Source: Albibacterium sp035514885 | Lineage (GTDB): Bacteria; Bacteroidota; Bacteroidia; Sphingobacteriales; Sphingobacteriaceae | Direction: 5' to 3' | Assembly: GCF_035514885.1 (NCBI RefSeq) | Contig: NZ_DATJCH010000012.1 | Location: 620,001-684,000, forward strand | DNA length: 64,000 nucleotides | In this document: in pieces, positions 17,912 to 26,150 of the stretch | How the letters are laid out: every line of letters begins with the position of its first letter | How positions within the stretch are numbered: position 1 is the stretch's first letter | Program-made: the position numbers and the translations under genes | The notes under the pieces: generated by a model | The model's input: the letters and a program-made list of their open reading frames with translations, nothing else | The model's database searches: none | Told to the model about the DNA's origin: nothing

Positions 17912-19303
17912 TCAGACTGCGTTTTCTTCACCGCTAAGCATATTAATTACGGTTAAAAATACAATCTTTACATCCAACATCGCAGTCCAGTTTTCCATAT
18001 ACCAAATATCATGAGCAACTCGTTTTTCCATTAGGGAAGGATCTTTAGTTTCACCTCGGTAACCATTAATCTGTGCCCACCCGGTTATTCCGGGTTTCAT
18101 AAATTGCCTTACCATATACTTTTCAATGATCTGCCGATATTGCTCGGTATGCTTTAACATATGAGGCCTAGGTCCCACTACGCTCATGTGTCCTTGAAAT
18201 ACATTGAAGAATTGAGGAAGTTCATCAATACTGGTTCTACGCATAAAGCTTCCCAATTTTGTTATTCTGGCATCTCCTTTAAAGGCTTGCTGGCTATCGC
18301 TGTTCGAATTAACCCGCATGCTGCGGAACTTATAGCACCAAAAGGGGATGTTATCTTTACCACTTCTTTGTTGTTTAAACAAGACTGGTCCCGGGCTTTC
18401 TAACTTAATCAAGATCGCAATGATGGGGTAAAGCCAGCTTAGAACAAATACAATAACCAGTGAACTAAAAAATAAATCAAAAATCCTTTTCTTGAAACGA
18501 TTCTCAATTTCATAGGTCGGTTCTTGACGGATGCTTAATACGGGCATTTCGCCCATAAAACTCATTTCAAAAGGAATAGTAGTATTGTTGCTTAAATCAG
18601 GGACTAATTTGATTCGGATACATTGTCTATCTGCTTCTTCCAATAAAGAAGTAGCTAAAGACATACGCTCTGGTTTTAAGGAAACATAGACTTCATTGAT
18701 ATTGTTAGCAGCCGCTTTTTGCAATTGACCGAAGGCTGAAGGCATTAATTCACCCTGATCATTTACCAACAAGGAATCTGAATCGGATAGAAATCCCTGA
18801 AAGGAATAGTTCTGGCCATGAGCATTAAAATACTTAGCCAATTTCTGACCACCTAAATTATTACCCATGATAGCAACCGACTTGCGAATTTTGAACTTTT
18901 TTAAAACCGTAGTTTGTAAATAAGTGCCTATAAATCGGCTCAATAAGAGACCAAGCCCCAGTAAAGGATAGAAGAATATAAATACTTTTAAGGAAAGGAT
19001 GCTATTATCAATAAATACCAAGGTAATACCAAAGAAAAGAAAGTGGAAAACTGCACAACGAAAGGTACTGCGATAAAAATTCTCTAGACTATCTAAGCCT
19101 ACTGCTGTGTAGAGGCCAAAAGCAAGGGCAATAACAAGCCAGGTTGAGTTTACAATTAAGAGGTAATATTTATAGAAATCCCTGATATTGATATTAAAAA
19201 GACTCGCACTTAATTCTGCCGAAATAAGAAATACAACACTTAGCAGAATGACATCAGTTAAGGCGATTAAATATTTGGAAATATAAGTATAACTGGATTG
19301 CAT
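17912..19303 (-). CDS. Undecaprenyl-phosphate sugar phosphotransferase (WcaJ/polyprenyl GPT family)
   Basis: Starts repeat-unit synthesis by moving a sugar-1-phosphate to undecaprenyl phosphate. The 463-residue protein has four or five N-terminal membrane helices, a Rossmann-like CoA-binding middle domain (KSVAIMGNNLGGQKLAKYF), one more helix near residue 280 and the catalytic bacterial-sugar-transferase domain. In that domain are KRIFDLFFS, SPGPVLFKQQRSG, VGPRPH and KPGITGWAQINGYRGET. This full-length architecture fits glucose-1-P or related transferases such as WcaJ. The sugar cannot be fixed from sequence. A second, unrelated initiator lies at 49606-50544. A strong hairpin lies just upstream. 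Confidence 0.9.
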   Translation of the reverse strand: MQSSYTYISKYLIALTDVILLSVVFLISAELSASLFNINIRDFYKYYLLIVNSTWLVIALAFGLYTAVGLDSLENFYRSTFRCAVFHFLFFGITLVFIDNSILSLKVFIFFYPLLGLGLLLSRFIGTYLQTTVLKKFKIRKSVAIMGNNLGGQKLAKYFNAHGQNYSFQGFLSDSDSLLVNDQGELMPSAFGQLQKAAANNINEVYVSLKPERMSLATSLLEEADRQCIRIKLVPDLSNNTTIPFEMSFMGEMPVLSIRQEPTYEIENRFKKRIFDLFFSSLVIVFVLSWLYPIIAILIKLESPGPVLFKQQRSGKDNIPFWCYKFRSMRVNSNSDSQQAFKGDARITKLGSFMRRTSIDELPQFFNVFQGHMSVVGPRPHMLKHTEQYRQIIEKYMVRQFMKPGITGWAQINGYRGETKDPSLMEKRVAHDIWYMENWTAMLDVKIVFLTVINMLSGEENAV

Positions 19304-19316
19304 GGTTTATTGGAAT

Positions 19317-19350
19317 AAGTTTACCCTGATAATGATATCAGGGTAAACTT
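19317..19350. terminator. Perfect 15-bp hairpin between lipoprotein gene and WcaJ-like gene
   Basis: 19317-19331 (AAGTTTACCCTGATA) pairs perfectly with 19336-19350 around a 4-nt loop. It lies 13 nt past the stop of the lipoprotein gene (minus strand). On the minus strand it is preceded by an A-rich stretch, but only weak T follows it; on the plus strand TT and then AATTAATT follow. It may be a terminator, an attenuator or an RNA-processing site that separates expression of the two-gene unit from the export genes. Confidence 0.6.
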
Positions 19351-19363
19351 TTAATTAATTATA

Positions 19364-21013
19364 TTATCTAGTTTGACAAGCTTCAGTTAGCATTTCAAGG
19401 TTCGTAGCACCGGCTTTTTCGCCAATTATATCACCTGGTTTTGTACCTACTGTTCCTGAATTATCAGCAGTAACTACTTTGTTGTTTACAACTTTCACAT
19501 TGTCTCCCCAAACTGCTTTGAAGTCATATTCTGCTCCGGCAGTTAACATAGAACTAGAGATAAAGCCATTTTTAACAACACCTAATAGTTTGAACTCTTT
19601 GGCATCCGTAGCTTTATAATATAGGTAGAATGTTGGAAGAACATTTAGAACCATATCATCACCAGGACAACGAACATATAGTTGCAAGGTTACCTTTGGT
19701 TTGCTAGTTGGTTCATTAAGCTGGAAGTTAAATGGAAGTGCTGTACAACCTATTGCGACAAGCTTAATACCGTAGAAGCCTTCATTAGCGGTTAAATCAA
19801 CACCATTACCATCTTTAACACGAATGCTGATCAAGCCAGAAGAAACCGGTAATTGTGGAAGTGTAATGGTAGCATCTCCTTTTGTTACAGAAGCCTGAGT
19901 AGAAGAAACAACCTTTCCGCCGATAATAGCCTCAACAGTTAACGAATAAGTAATACCATCTTGCATCCATGGAGAATCTACATTAACAACAAGTGGAGTA
20001 TTACATGACTGGAAGAATACACCAACCATATACCAGGTTAAGTGATCCGTATCAAAACGTGCAGTAAGATTTCCATTAACCTTCTTAACGGTTATGTTCT
20101 TTTCAAAAGTCCATTGTGCAGTACCGGTATCATAGCTGTAAATAGCTAATTGTTCGCCATCTTTAAGGGTAGCATCAGTACTTGGGTTAATGAAGTTAGG
20201 ATCCAATTGAATATCAATAGTAATTGGCTTGCTAAATCTTTTTACCTGAGTATTACCCATCATAAACTCAATGTTTACCAACCCTGCAGGTACAAATGAA
20301 CCAGCCTGTGCAGCACCACCACCTTCAGGTATAACGTTATTGGTTGTTAAGCTTCCACCAGGGAATACAGCAAGAGCAGTTTCTTCAGATGGATCAAATA
20401 AGGTTACTGAACTGGTTAAAGATGAACCTGTAATAACTTGACCTGCAGCATCTAAGAATTGAGTACCGCTGGCAACCTCAATATTAACAGACTGTTGACC
20501 TACGTTTCCGCTACCGACTGTAAGTACAATTGGAGTAGCAGTTGCATTATTAACCAAAGGAGTAGTCGTTACGCTTTCAACCACACCCGGAACAGGTGGA
20601 TTAGCAGGTTTTAAGAGGGTAACAGTTCTAACACTTTCAAACTGTTTGTAGTTAATGGTAACTGGTACATTCTGCGTAACATAACCCGGGCCTGAAAGTA
20701 CTACGGAAAATTGAACATTGTTATTGGCAGTCGGTTCAGCTTTAGGATGAACACCTAAGGCTACGATTCCTTGAGTTACGGCAAATGTTTTTTCACCGGC
20801 AAGATTATAAATTGATTCAGCATCGCGGCCACCGATGGTTACAGTAACACCACTTGGTGTATTGCCGTTGGCATCTTTAACTTGAATTAAGGTAGTATAA
20901 TGAATAACATCCGTGCTAACGTTTAATTCAAAACCTTTTAAGGGGTCAGCACACTGTGAAAACAACATAGTTGAAATCAGCGCCCCAACTAATATAAAGT
21001 AAATTCTTTTCAT
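19364..21013 (-). CDS. Large hypothetical lipoprotein with Ig-like regions
   Basis: Function not recognised. The signal peptide ends in LFSQC, a lipobox (Cys at ~21), so this is probably an outer-membrane lipoprotein. The 549 residues are rich in beta-strand and Ser/Thr/Val. An Ig/carboxypeptidase-regulatory-like start (VKDANGNTPSGVTVTIGG) is followed by a middle domain with LKDGEQLAIYSYDTGTAQW that resembles pieces of large Bacteroidota surface proteins, and further Ig-like strands. It ends with a Cys-containing tail. It is 2 nt behind the beta-barrel gene, so the two are surely co-transcribed and may act together at the outer membrane. Composition is less AT-rich than the sugar genes. Confidence 0.75.
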   Translation of the reverse strand: MKRIYFILVGALISTMLFSQCADPLKGFELNVSTDVIHYTTLIQVKDANGNTPSGVTVTIGGRDAESIYNLAGEKTFAVTQGIVALGVHPKAEPTANNNVQFSVVLSGPGYVTQNVPVTINYKQFESVRTVTLLKPANPPVPGVVESVTTTPLVNNATATPIVLTVGSGNVGQQSVNIEVASGTQFLDAAGQVITGSSLTSSVTLFDPSEETALAVFPGGSLTTNNVIPEGGGAAQAGSFVPAGLVNIEFMMGNTQVKRFSKPITIDIQLDPNFINPSTDATLKDGEQLAIYSYDTGTAQWTFEKNITVKKVNGNLTARFDTDHLTWYMVGVFFQSCNTPLVVNVDSPWMQDGITYSLTVEAIIGGKVVSSTQASVTKGDATITLPQLPVSSGLISIRVKDGNGVDLTANEGFYGIKLVAIGCTALPFNFQLNEPTSKPKVTLQLYVRCPGDDMVLNVLPTFYLYYKATDAKEFKLLGVVKNGFISSSMLTAGAEYDFKAVWGDNVKVVNNKVVTADNSGTVGTKPGDIIGEKAGATNLEMLTEACQTR

Positions 21014-21015
21014 TT

Positions 21016-21714
21016 TTATTTGATTTTATAGCTTAGACTTAATTGAGCAACTGGTAAGAAACGGTATTTTTTCACATTTTCTTCTACGATCTTTGCGTTT
21101 GCTTCGTTTCCATCCAACAAGTTGGTTCCAACAATGCGAACATCTGGTTTATTAAGGTAGTATGCACCTAAATTAAAATCTAAACCTATTTTCGGTCCTA
21201 AATTGAAATTCTGCAATCCCAAACCTAAATAAGGAGCCAATGAGAAATCCCAGTCGATGCTTGTTGTAAGTACACCAATATCCTCAGGAGCAACTACAAT
21301 CTCTCCATATTGATAAGGTTCAGTAAGCTTGGTAACAAAAGTACCTCTTGCTTTATAGAAAAAGCCCATACCTGTACTCAATGCGAAATGTTTACCAAAG
21401 TTATCATGATCGTCAAATGGAGTCCAGTCAACCAATAAATGCACGTTTGATAAACGGGCAGTAATGTCGTTGGTAGTTTTATAGTTATTATATGTTTTCA
21501 GTACATCAGTATCGAAAGGTAAAAAGGCTGCGCCCGCGCGAAGGGCCAGGTGATTTTGAAAAGGAACTGAAAAAGTCACCCCTACTCCTTGTGTACCGGC
21601 TTGAATTCCGATAGAGCGAACATAAACAGGGTTATCTACAGTTTGACTTTTTGCTTGAGAAAAGCTTCCCAACAATACACACAATACGCTTGTTAAGTAT
21701 AACAATGGTTTCAT
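21016..21714 (-). CDS. Hypothetical outer-membrane beta-barrel protein
   Basis: A 232-residue protein with a Sec signal peptide (cleavage near SQAKSQT). The rest shows alternating hydrophobic/aromatic strands such as IGIQAGTQGVGVTFSV, LALRAGAAFLPF and a final VAQLSLSYKIK strand, which point to an 8- to 10-strand barrel. This matches the general outer-membrane beta-barrel group of Bacteroidota. It is the first gene of the lipoprotein pair and is divergent from the LuxR-type regulator, with a -7 element and an inverted repeat in the shared upstream region. No known function can be given. Confidence 0.75.
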   Translation of the reverse strand: MKPLLYLTSVLCVLLGSFSQAKSQTVDNPVYVRSIGIQAGTQGVGVTFSVPFQNHLALRAGAAFLPFDTDVLKTYNNYKTTNDITARLSNVHLLVDWTPFDDHDNFGKHFALSTGMGFFYKARGTFVTKLTEPYQYGEIVVAPEDIGVLTTSIDWDFSLAPYLGLGLQNFNLGPKIGLDFNLGAYYLNKPDVRIVGTNLLDGNEANAKIVEENVKKYRFLPVAQLSLSYKIK

Positions 21715-21828
21715 AATTATTAATTAAATACAATGATAAAAATTATCTTTTTCAACTTAGGGTTAATTAGTTAGGAGTTCGAAGGTCTGTTTAGGGGTTA
21801 AATTCATGGATTATTTCTTTATTTGCCT

Positions 21829-21836
21829 CAAAGCTA
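21829..21836 (-). promoter_or_regulatory. Likely -7 promoter element for the barrel/lipoprotein pair
   Basis: TAGCTTTG on the minus strand is an exact TAnnTTTG match. A transcript would begin near 21823 and carry a leader of about 108 nt before the ATG at 21714. No TTTG is found at the right distance, and instead the inverted repeat at 21858-21876 is centred about 44 bp upstream of the inferred start. That is a usual position for an activator site. Confidence 0.45.
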
Positions 21837-21857
21837 ATTCAAAATATCAGCATTTAC

Positions 21858-21876
21858 ATCACCCAATATGGGTGAT
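21858..21876. promoter_or_regulatory. Inverted repeat, candidate operator in the divergent region
   Basis: ATCACCC and GGGTGAT are perfect 7-bp inverted arms around AATAT. The 19-bp element stands out in a very AT-rich intergenic region of 312 bp between the barrel gene and the response-regulator gene. Size and symmetry fit the site of a dimeric helix-turn-helix regulator. The neighbouring LuxR-type regulator is the obvious candidate, but that is inference. Apart from this and the -7 element I see nothing else in 21715-22026. Confidence 0.5.
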
Positions 21877-22026
21877 ATTTAGTATCTTTATTATATATTT
21901 GTTAAGTTGATATTATATTAACTGCAAAACAACTTTTTTATTACAATTCTGATAAATAATTGTCAATAATTCCTTTGTTTATTTTATTTTGCCGAAGAAA
22001 TAAAACCGAAGAAAACCTCAACAAAA

Positions 22027-22659
22027 ATGCAGAAAAAAATTGTTATAATTGATGATAACAAATTGATCCGTGAAAGCTTAAGAATGATCCTTGAATCTGA
22101 AAAAAGATTTCAGGTGATCAACACCTACAGCGACTGCGAATCTGCTATCACCAACCTAGAACAAGACGCTCCCGATGTTATCCTATTGGATATACAGCTA
22201 CCGGGCATAAGCGGCATTGAGGGTACGAAATTGATCCACAAAAAATTACCGGATTGCATTATTTTGATCATTACAGTTTCTGAAGACAGCGACCAGGTAT
22301 TCAAATCACTTTGTGCCGGAGCAAGTGGTTATATCGTAAAATGCCCCAACCTGAATGTAATTAAAGAAGCTGTTGACGAAGCGCTCGCCGGTGGCGCACC
22401 CATGAGTCTGCAGATTTCAAAAATGGTGGTGGAATCTTTTCAGAAGCATGCAGGTTCTCCCCTTTCTGAAAGAGAATCGCAGGTATTGCAATCTATCTCT
22501 GAAGGCAAAAGCTATTCTAAAATTGCAGAAGACCTCTTTATCAGTAAAGAAACCGTTAAAACCCACATTAAAAACATCTACCGAAAACTGGAGGTTGTTA
22601 CGAAAGAAGATGCCATACGGATTGCCCATAAGAATAAGTGGGTTCAGAGGAATTACTAA
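22027..22659 (+). CDS. NarL/FixJ-type response regulator (receiver + LuxR HTH)
   Basis: A 210-residue two-domain regulator. The receiver has acidic residues D9/D10, the phospho-acceptor D55 (VILLDIQLPG), T83 and K105. The LuxR-type helix-turn-helix begins near residue 143 with LSERESQVLQ and contains SYSKIAEDLFISKETVKTHIKNIYRKL, cited as positions ~155-181. It should bind DNA as a dimer when phosphorylated. No histidine kinase is encoded nearby, so its partner lies elsewhere. It is the only regulator in the window, and it stands divergent to the barrel/lipoprotein genes; control of the polysaccharide genes is likely but unproven. Confidence 0.92.
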   Translation: MQKKIVIIDDNKLIRESLRMILESEKRFQVINTYSDCESAITNLEQDAPDVILLDIQLPGISGIEGTKLIHKKLPDCIILIITVSEDSDQVFKSLCAGASGYIVKCPNLNVIKEAVDEALAGGAPMSLQISKMVVESFQKHAGSPLSERESQVLQSISEGKSYSKIAEDLFISKETVKTHIKNIYRKLEVVTKEDAIRIAHKNKWVQRNY

Positions 22660-22667
22660 ACCCACTT
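22636..22667. terminator. Hairpin at the end of the response-regulator gene
   Basis: AAGTGGGTT (22636-22644) pairs with AACCCACTT (22659-22667) around a 14-nt loop that contains the stop codon. It lies between two converging genes (stops at 22659 and 22686). No T-run follows, so a terminator role on either strand is only probable. Confidence 0.4.
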
Positions 22668-22685
22668 CATGTGCCATATAAGTAA

Positions 22686-23429
22686 TTATCTCTTATACCA
22701 AATTCCGGATATTGCACTTGGATTAAATTCCTTGCTATTTAAATAGCCAAAGCTCTGTGATGAGGCAAAGAATCGTAACCCGAAAGCAAAGAGTAGTATT
22801 CCTTTTTCAATAGGAATTTCATTAATATTCAATGGTATGTCGAAACTCTGTGCTTCAAATCCCTTGGAGATACTGAAACGTTCTGACTCAAAATCGGAGA
22901 TCTTCTGTGCCATGCCTGATTTGAAATCATAATGAATCAGCGTGAAACCATAAGCAATGTGAGAAGCCGTTTTAATAATCCTTCTTGGCTTTTTTGAAAC
23001 ATCAAATCCGGGAAACTGAACCTGGCATGTATCATCATTGATAGTCACATCAGGATAGTTTGTAAGAATACTGCCCGGTTGTATGTTGGAGTTTATAACC
23101 AAACGGTCAAAACCGGGAACTTCATTCCAATTATCATAACGAGAATCGTTAATGATTTCATGCTCCGAGCTAAAATTTCTCTTAAAGAACCTGATCATAT
23201 CAGTATATAGTTGCACATTTATTCCATTCAAAGCAAAATCCTTCACCAATCGATAGATCCTTGAACTTTGTTTAGATATTTTCCCAAAATTCTTGCTTTC
23301 TAATAAGGTTCCTCCTCTTTGCTTCACTGATTTAGGATAAGATTGAATGATTTCTTGACCATTCAATACCCGATAAACATAATTTCCAATTCTTCCGTGG
23401 ATCTTACCATTCTTAATAATTGCCATCAT
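22686..23429 (-). CDS. Hypothetical protein (Bacteroidota-type, unknown function)
   Basis: Not recognised with certainty. The start is placed at the ATGATG near 23429 because the longer frame would need a TTG at 23453. The N-terminus (MAIIKNGKIHGRIGNYVYRV then LNGQEIIQSYP) resembles a small group of Bacteroidota proteins that begin with a Lys/Gly-rich K-x-GN-x-V pattern followed by NGqxvirs. The remainder (about 248 residues) is mixed alpha/beta with no signal peptide or membrane helix. It has no evident link to polysaccharide synthesis and may be an unrelated insertion between the regulator and the dehydrogenase. Confidence 0.6.
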   Translation of the reverse strand: MMAIIKNGKIHGRIGNYVYRVLNGQEIIQSYPKSVKQRGGTLLESKNFGKISKQSSRIYRLVKDFALNGINVQLYTDMIRFFKRNFSSEHEIINDSRYDNWNEVPGFDRLVINSNIQPGSILTNYPDVTINDDTCQVQFPGFDVSKKPRRIIKTASHIAYGFTLIHYDFKSGMAQKISDFESERFSISKGFEAQSFDIPLNINEIPIEKGILLFAFGLRFFASSQSFGYLNSKEFNPSAISGIWYKR

Positions 23430-23710
23430 TTTAAAATTTAATGTGTTAAACAAAAATCAAAGATTGGCCGATTATTAGAAAAATGCTTCGTTTTGGGAAT
23501 ATTGATTAATAGAACGGTCATTTGACTAACAGAACGCGGGAAAACAGGCATTTGATAGAATGCCGGATAGCCTTGCTTTTACATGGTAATCTTGTTTATA
23601 AAAGCTTCTTCCGTGGTATCTTCGTTAAAAGAGCCAAAAAAGCAAAGACTCAACGGAGGAACCATTCGCTAATAACGGGATCATGTAAAGCAAGGGTAGT
23701 AGATGGTAGC
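23430..23710. other. Noncoding gap with repeats
   Basis: This ~280-bp region has no credible gene. It contains a direct repeat with 20-bp period (GATTAATAGAACG 23504-23516; GACTAACAGAACG 23524-23536) and a small hairpin GGCATT/AATGCC (23547-23564). A long-range imperfect inverted repeat pairs CCTTGCTTTTACATG (23571-23585) with CATGTAAAGCAAGG (23682-23695). Its base composition is less AT-rich than the neighbouring intergenic DNA. It could be a regulatory region for the hypothetical gene or a relic. Confidence 0.45.
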
Positions 23711-25003
23711 TTAGAGTCTCCCGTCAGCTAATTCACCTAAAATGCCTTTCACATCATAAATAACTTTGTTCTTTTTGCATAGGGAGGTTAAGTCAAGCGA
23801 TTTGAATTCATTATGAGCAACAGCTAAAACAATGGCATCGCAATCTTTTGCATTACCTAGTTCCTGGGTGCTATCCCATCCGTATTCATGCTTAACTTCA
23901 GCAGGGTTTGCCCAAGGATCGTAGATGGTGATATTGACATCATAATCTTTAAGGGCATTTAATACATCCACGACTTTGGTATTGCGGACATCGGGGCAAT
24001 TTTCTTTGAAAGTAATTCCTAATACAAGTATGTTTGAGTTTTTAACAGGAATATCCTTCTTAACCATCAATTTGATTACTTCCTGGGCAACGTACTCGCC
24101 CATTCCATCGTTTAAACGACGGCCGGCTAAGATAATTTCAGGATGATAACCATGCTCTTGAGCTTTTTGAGCTAAATAATATGGATCTACACCAATACAA
24201 TGTCCACCTACCAAGCCCGGTTTGAAAGGCAAGAAGTTCCATTTGGTACCTGCGGCCTCTAAGACGGCATGGGTATCAATATCTAAACGATTGAAGATTT
24301 TTGCCAATTCATTGACAAAGGCTATGTTGATATCGCGTTGAGAATTCTCAATTACTTTGGCTGCTTCCGCAACTTTAATGCTAGGTGCTAAATGCGTTCC
24401 CGCAGGAATAACAGATTTATAAAGATCATTTACTCGTTCTCCGACTTCTGGAGTAGAACCGGAAGTCACCTTTAGTATTTTCTCTACCGTACGCTCTTTA
24501 TCTCCAGGATTAATACGCTCCGGAGAATAGCCTGCAAAGAAATCAACATTGAAATTCAAGCCCGATACTCGCTCAAGAACAGGAACACATTCATCTTCGG
24601 TAACACCGGGATAAACCGTTGATTCGTAAATAACGATATCTCCCTTTTTTAAAACTTTAGCAACCGTTTCGCTTGCTTTATAAAGTGGAGTAAGATCCGG
24701 ACGGTTATTTTTATCGACAGGAGTTGGTACGGTTATAACATAAATATTACAATTTTCAATATCAGATAAAGTAGCAGAACAATAGAGTCCGTTTGAATCG
24801 GAAGGCTTATCAACTAAAACTGTTTTCAGTACCTCTTCAGATACTTCTAAGGTTGAATCGATACCAGTGTTCAATGCGTCGATGCGCGGCTGATTGATAT
24901 CGAAGCCAATTACCGGATATTTAGTCGCAAACAAACGCGCCAAAGGCAGACCAACATATCCTAAACCAATTACAGCAATTTTAGTATCTACTAGATTGTT
25001 CAT
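23711..25003 (-). CDS. UDP-N-acetylhexosamine 6-dehydrogenase (WbpA/TviB type)
   Basis: Oxidises C6 of UDP-GlcNAc or UDP-GalNAc to the uronic acid with two NAD. The 430-residue protein has the NAD motif GLGYVGLP (13-20), the middle-domain segment AAKVIENSQRDINIA, and the catalytic cysteine C269 in GGHCIGVDPYYL. The stretch TKWNFLPFKPGLVGGHC matches the TviB (Vi antigen) and WbpA group rather than WecC. A WbpP/TviC-type epimerase lies 20 nt upstream, as in the Vi and WbpP/WbpA gene pairs. The pair would give UDP-GalNAcA or UDP-GlcNAcA. Base composition is less AT-rich than in the wzy/wzx region. Confidence 0.9.
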   Translation of the reverse strand: MNNLVDTKIAVIGLGYVGLPLARLFATKYPVIGFDINQPRIDALNTGIDSTLEVSEEVLKTVLVDKPSDSNGLYCSATLSDIENCNIYVITVPTPVDKNNRPDLTPLYKASETVAKVLKKGDIVIYESTVYPGVTEDECVPVLERVSGLNFNVDFFAGYSPERINPGDKERTVEKILKVTSGSTPEVGERVNDLYKSVIPAGTHLAPSIKVAEAAKVIENSQRDINIAFVNELAKIFNRLDIDTHAVLEAAGTKWNFLPFKPGLVGGHCIGVDPYYLAQKAQEHGYHPEIILAGRRLNDGMGEYVAQEVIKLMVKKDIPVKNSNILVLGITFKENCPDVRNTKVVDVLNALKDYDVNITIYDPWANPAEVKHEYGWDSTQELGNAKDCDAIVLAVAHNEFKSLDLTSLCKKNKVIYDVKGILGELADGRL

Positions 25004-25023
25004 TTTATCTATATTCTTTTATG

Positions 25024-26013
25024 TTATTTTAAATTTTCCCAGTACCAGTTAAGCGCTTCTTTTAAGCCTTCCTGTATACTGTGTGATGGTTGATAGCCCA
25101 ATAAGTTTTTTGCTTTCTCAATACTAGCCAAAGAGTGTGGAATATCTCCTGCCCTATTTTCTCCATGTGTAATGCTGATCTCGGCAATTTTAGGATCAAA
25201 TTCAATCAGGTATTCCTTGAGGTACTGAGCTAATTCATTAAGCGTAGTACGATCGCCTACAGCGGTATTATAAACTGTATTAAGGGCATGGGTATTTGAG
25301 GTACTTAAAGCAAGCTCATTCATCTGAAGCACATTATCAATGTAGGTGAAATCACGCGAGTATTCGCCTGTTCCATTGATAACCGGACTTTCATAATTCA
25401 TGAATTGCTTAACGAATTTTGGTATAACAGCAGCATAAGCTCCATTGGGATCTTGCTTTCTGCCAAATACATTGAAATAGCGTAAGCCTATGCATTCCAA
25501 GCCATAGGTCTTTGAAAAGACATCGGCATAGAGTTCATTAACATACTTGGTAACTGCATAAGGAGATAGTGGTTTTCCAATAACATCTTCCACCTTAGGC
25601 AGAGATTCTGAATCGCCGTAGGTTGAAGAACTCGCAGCATAAACAAATCGCTTTACCTTTGCATCTCTTGCTGCAACCAGCATATTTAAGAAGCCATTGA
25701 TGTTTACATCGTTGGTTGTTACCGGATCGTTAATGGAACGAGGTACGGAACCGAGTGCCGCTTGGTGTAGAACATAGTCTACGTTTTCACAAGCATGTAC
25801 GCAATCCTCCGGATTTCTGATATCTCCTTCAATCAGCGTGAATGCCGGAAGGTCTATAAAGGGCTGAATATTGTGTCGGTGACCGGTAGAGAAATTATCC
25901 AGTACTCGTACCGCATAACCTTTATTTAAGAAATATTCGCAAAGATTGGAGCCTATAAACCCTGCTCCACCCGTAATTAATATGGTCTTTTGTTCAGGTG
26001 AACTACTGTCCAT
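25024..26013 (-). CDS. UDP-HexNAc 4-epimerase (WbpP/TviC type)
   Basis: Extended SDR epimerase of 329 residues with GGAGFIGSN (15-23) and the catalytic Y152-x3-K156 (YAVTK). The S-S-S before TYGD (residues ~128-132), and the insertion TSTGHRHN-like segment after LDNFSTG, resemble WbpP and TviC, which favour N-acetylated substrates (UDP-GlcNAc/GalNAc or the acids). LGSVPRSINDP (87-97) is typical of this group. It is the first gene of a two-gene unit with the dehydrogenase. A good -7 element (26074-26081) lies about 60 nt before the start, in a region shared with the plus-strand cassette. Confidence 0.9.
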   Translation of the reverse strand: MDSSSPEQKTILITGGAGFIGSNLCEYFLNKGYAVRVLDNFSTGHRHNIQPFIDLPAFTLIEGDIRNPEDCVHACENVDYVLHQAALGSVPRSINDPVTTNDVNINGFLNMLVAARDAKVKRFVYAASSSTYGDSESLPKVEDVIGKPLSPYAVTKYVNELYADVFSKTYGLECIGLRYFNVFGRKQDPNGAYAAVIPKFVKQFMNYESPVINGTGEYSRDFTYIDNVLQMNELALSTSNTHALNTVYNTAVGDRTTLNELAQYLKEYLIEFDPKIAEISITHGENRAGDIPHSLASIEKAKNLLGYQPSHSIQEGLKEALNWYWENLK

Positions 26014-26073
26014 TATAAATTTTGTTTTGATTAAATGGTAACAATTGAGTTGATAAATCTATGATTTGTGTTG

Positions 26074-26143
26074 CAAAGATATAATTTCAATTAATTAATT
26101 AATTGTTATAGCAAAATATTATTCATTAATTCATATATATTTG
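26074..26143. promoter_or_regulatory. Divergent promoter region with two TAnnTTTG elements
   Basis: On the minus strand TATCTTTG (26074-26081) fits the -7 consensus for the epimerase-dehydrogenase pair. On the plus strand TATATTTG (26136-26143) fits it for the EamA-like gene, but lies only 7 nt before the ATG at 26151, so that transcript would be almost leaderless. Neither has a clear TTTG -33 element at the usual spacing. The space between is extremely AT-rich. Confidence 0.45.
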
Positions 26144-26150
26144 CCCATAT

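Noticed and set aside
22417..22681. Two short open frames overlapping the response regulator
   Set aside because: Both overlap the HTH-coding part of a well-supported gene and have no homology I can recognise.
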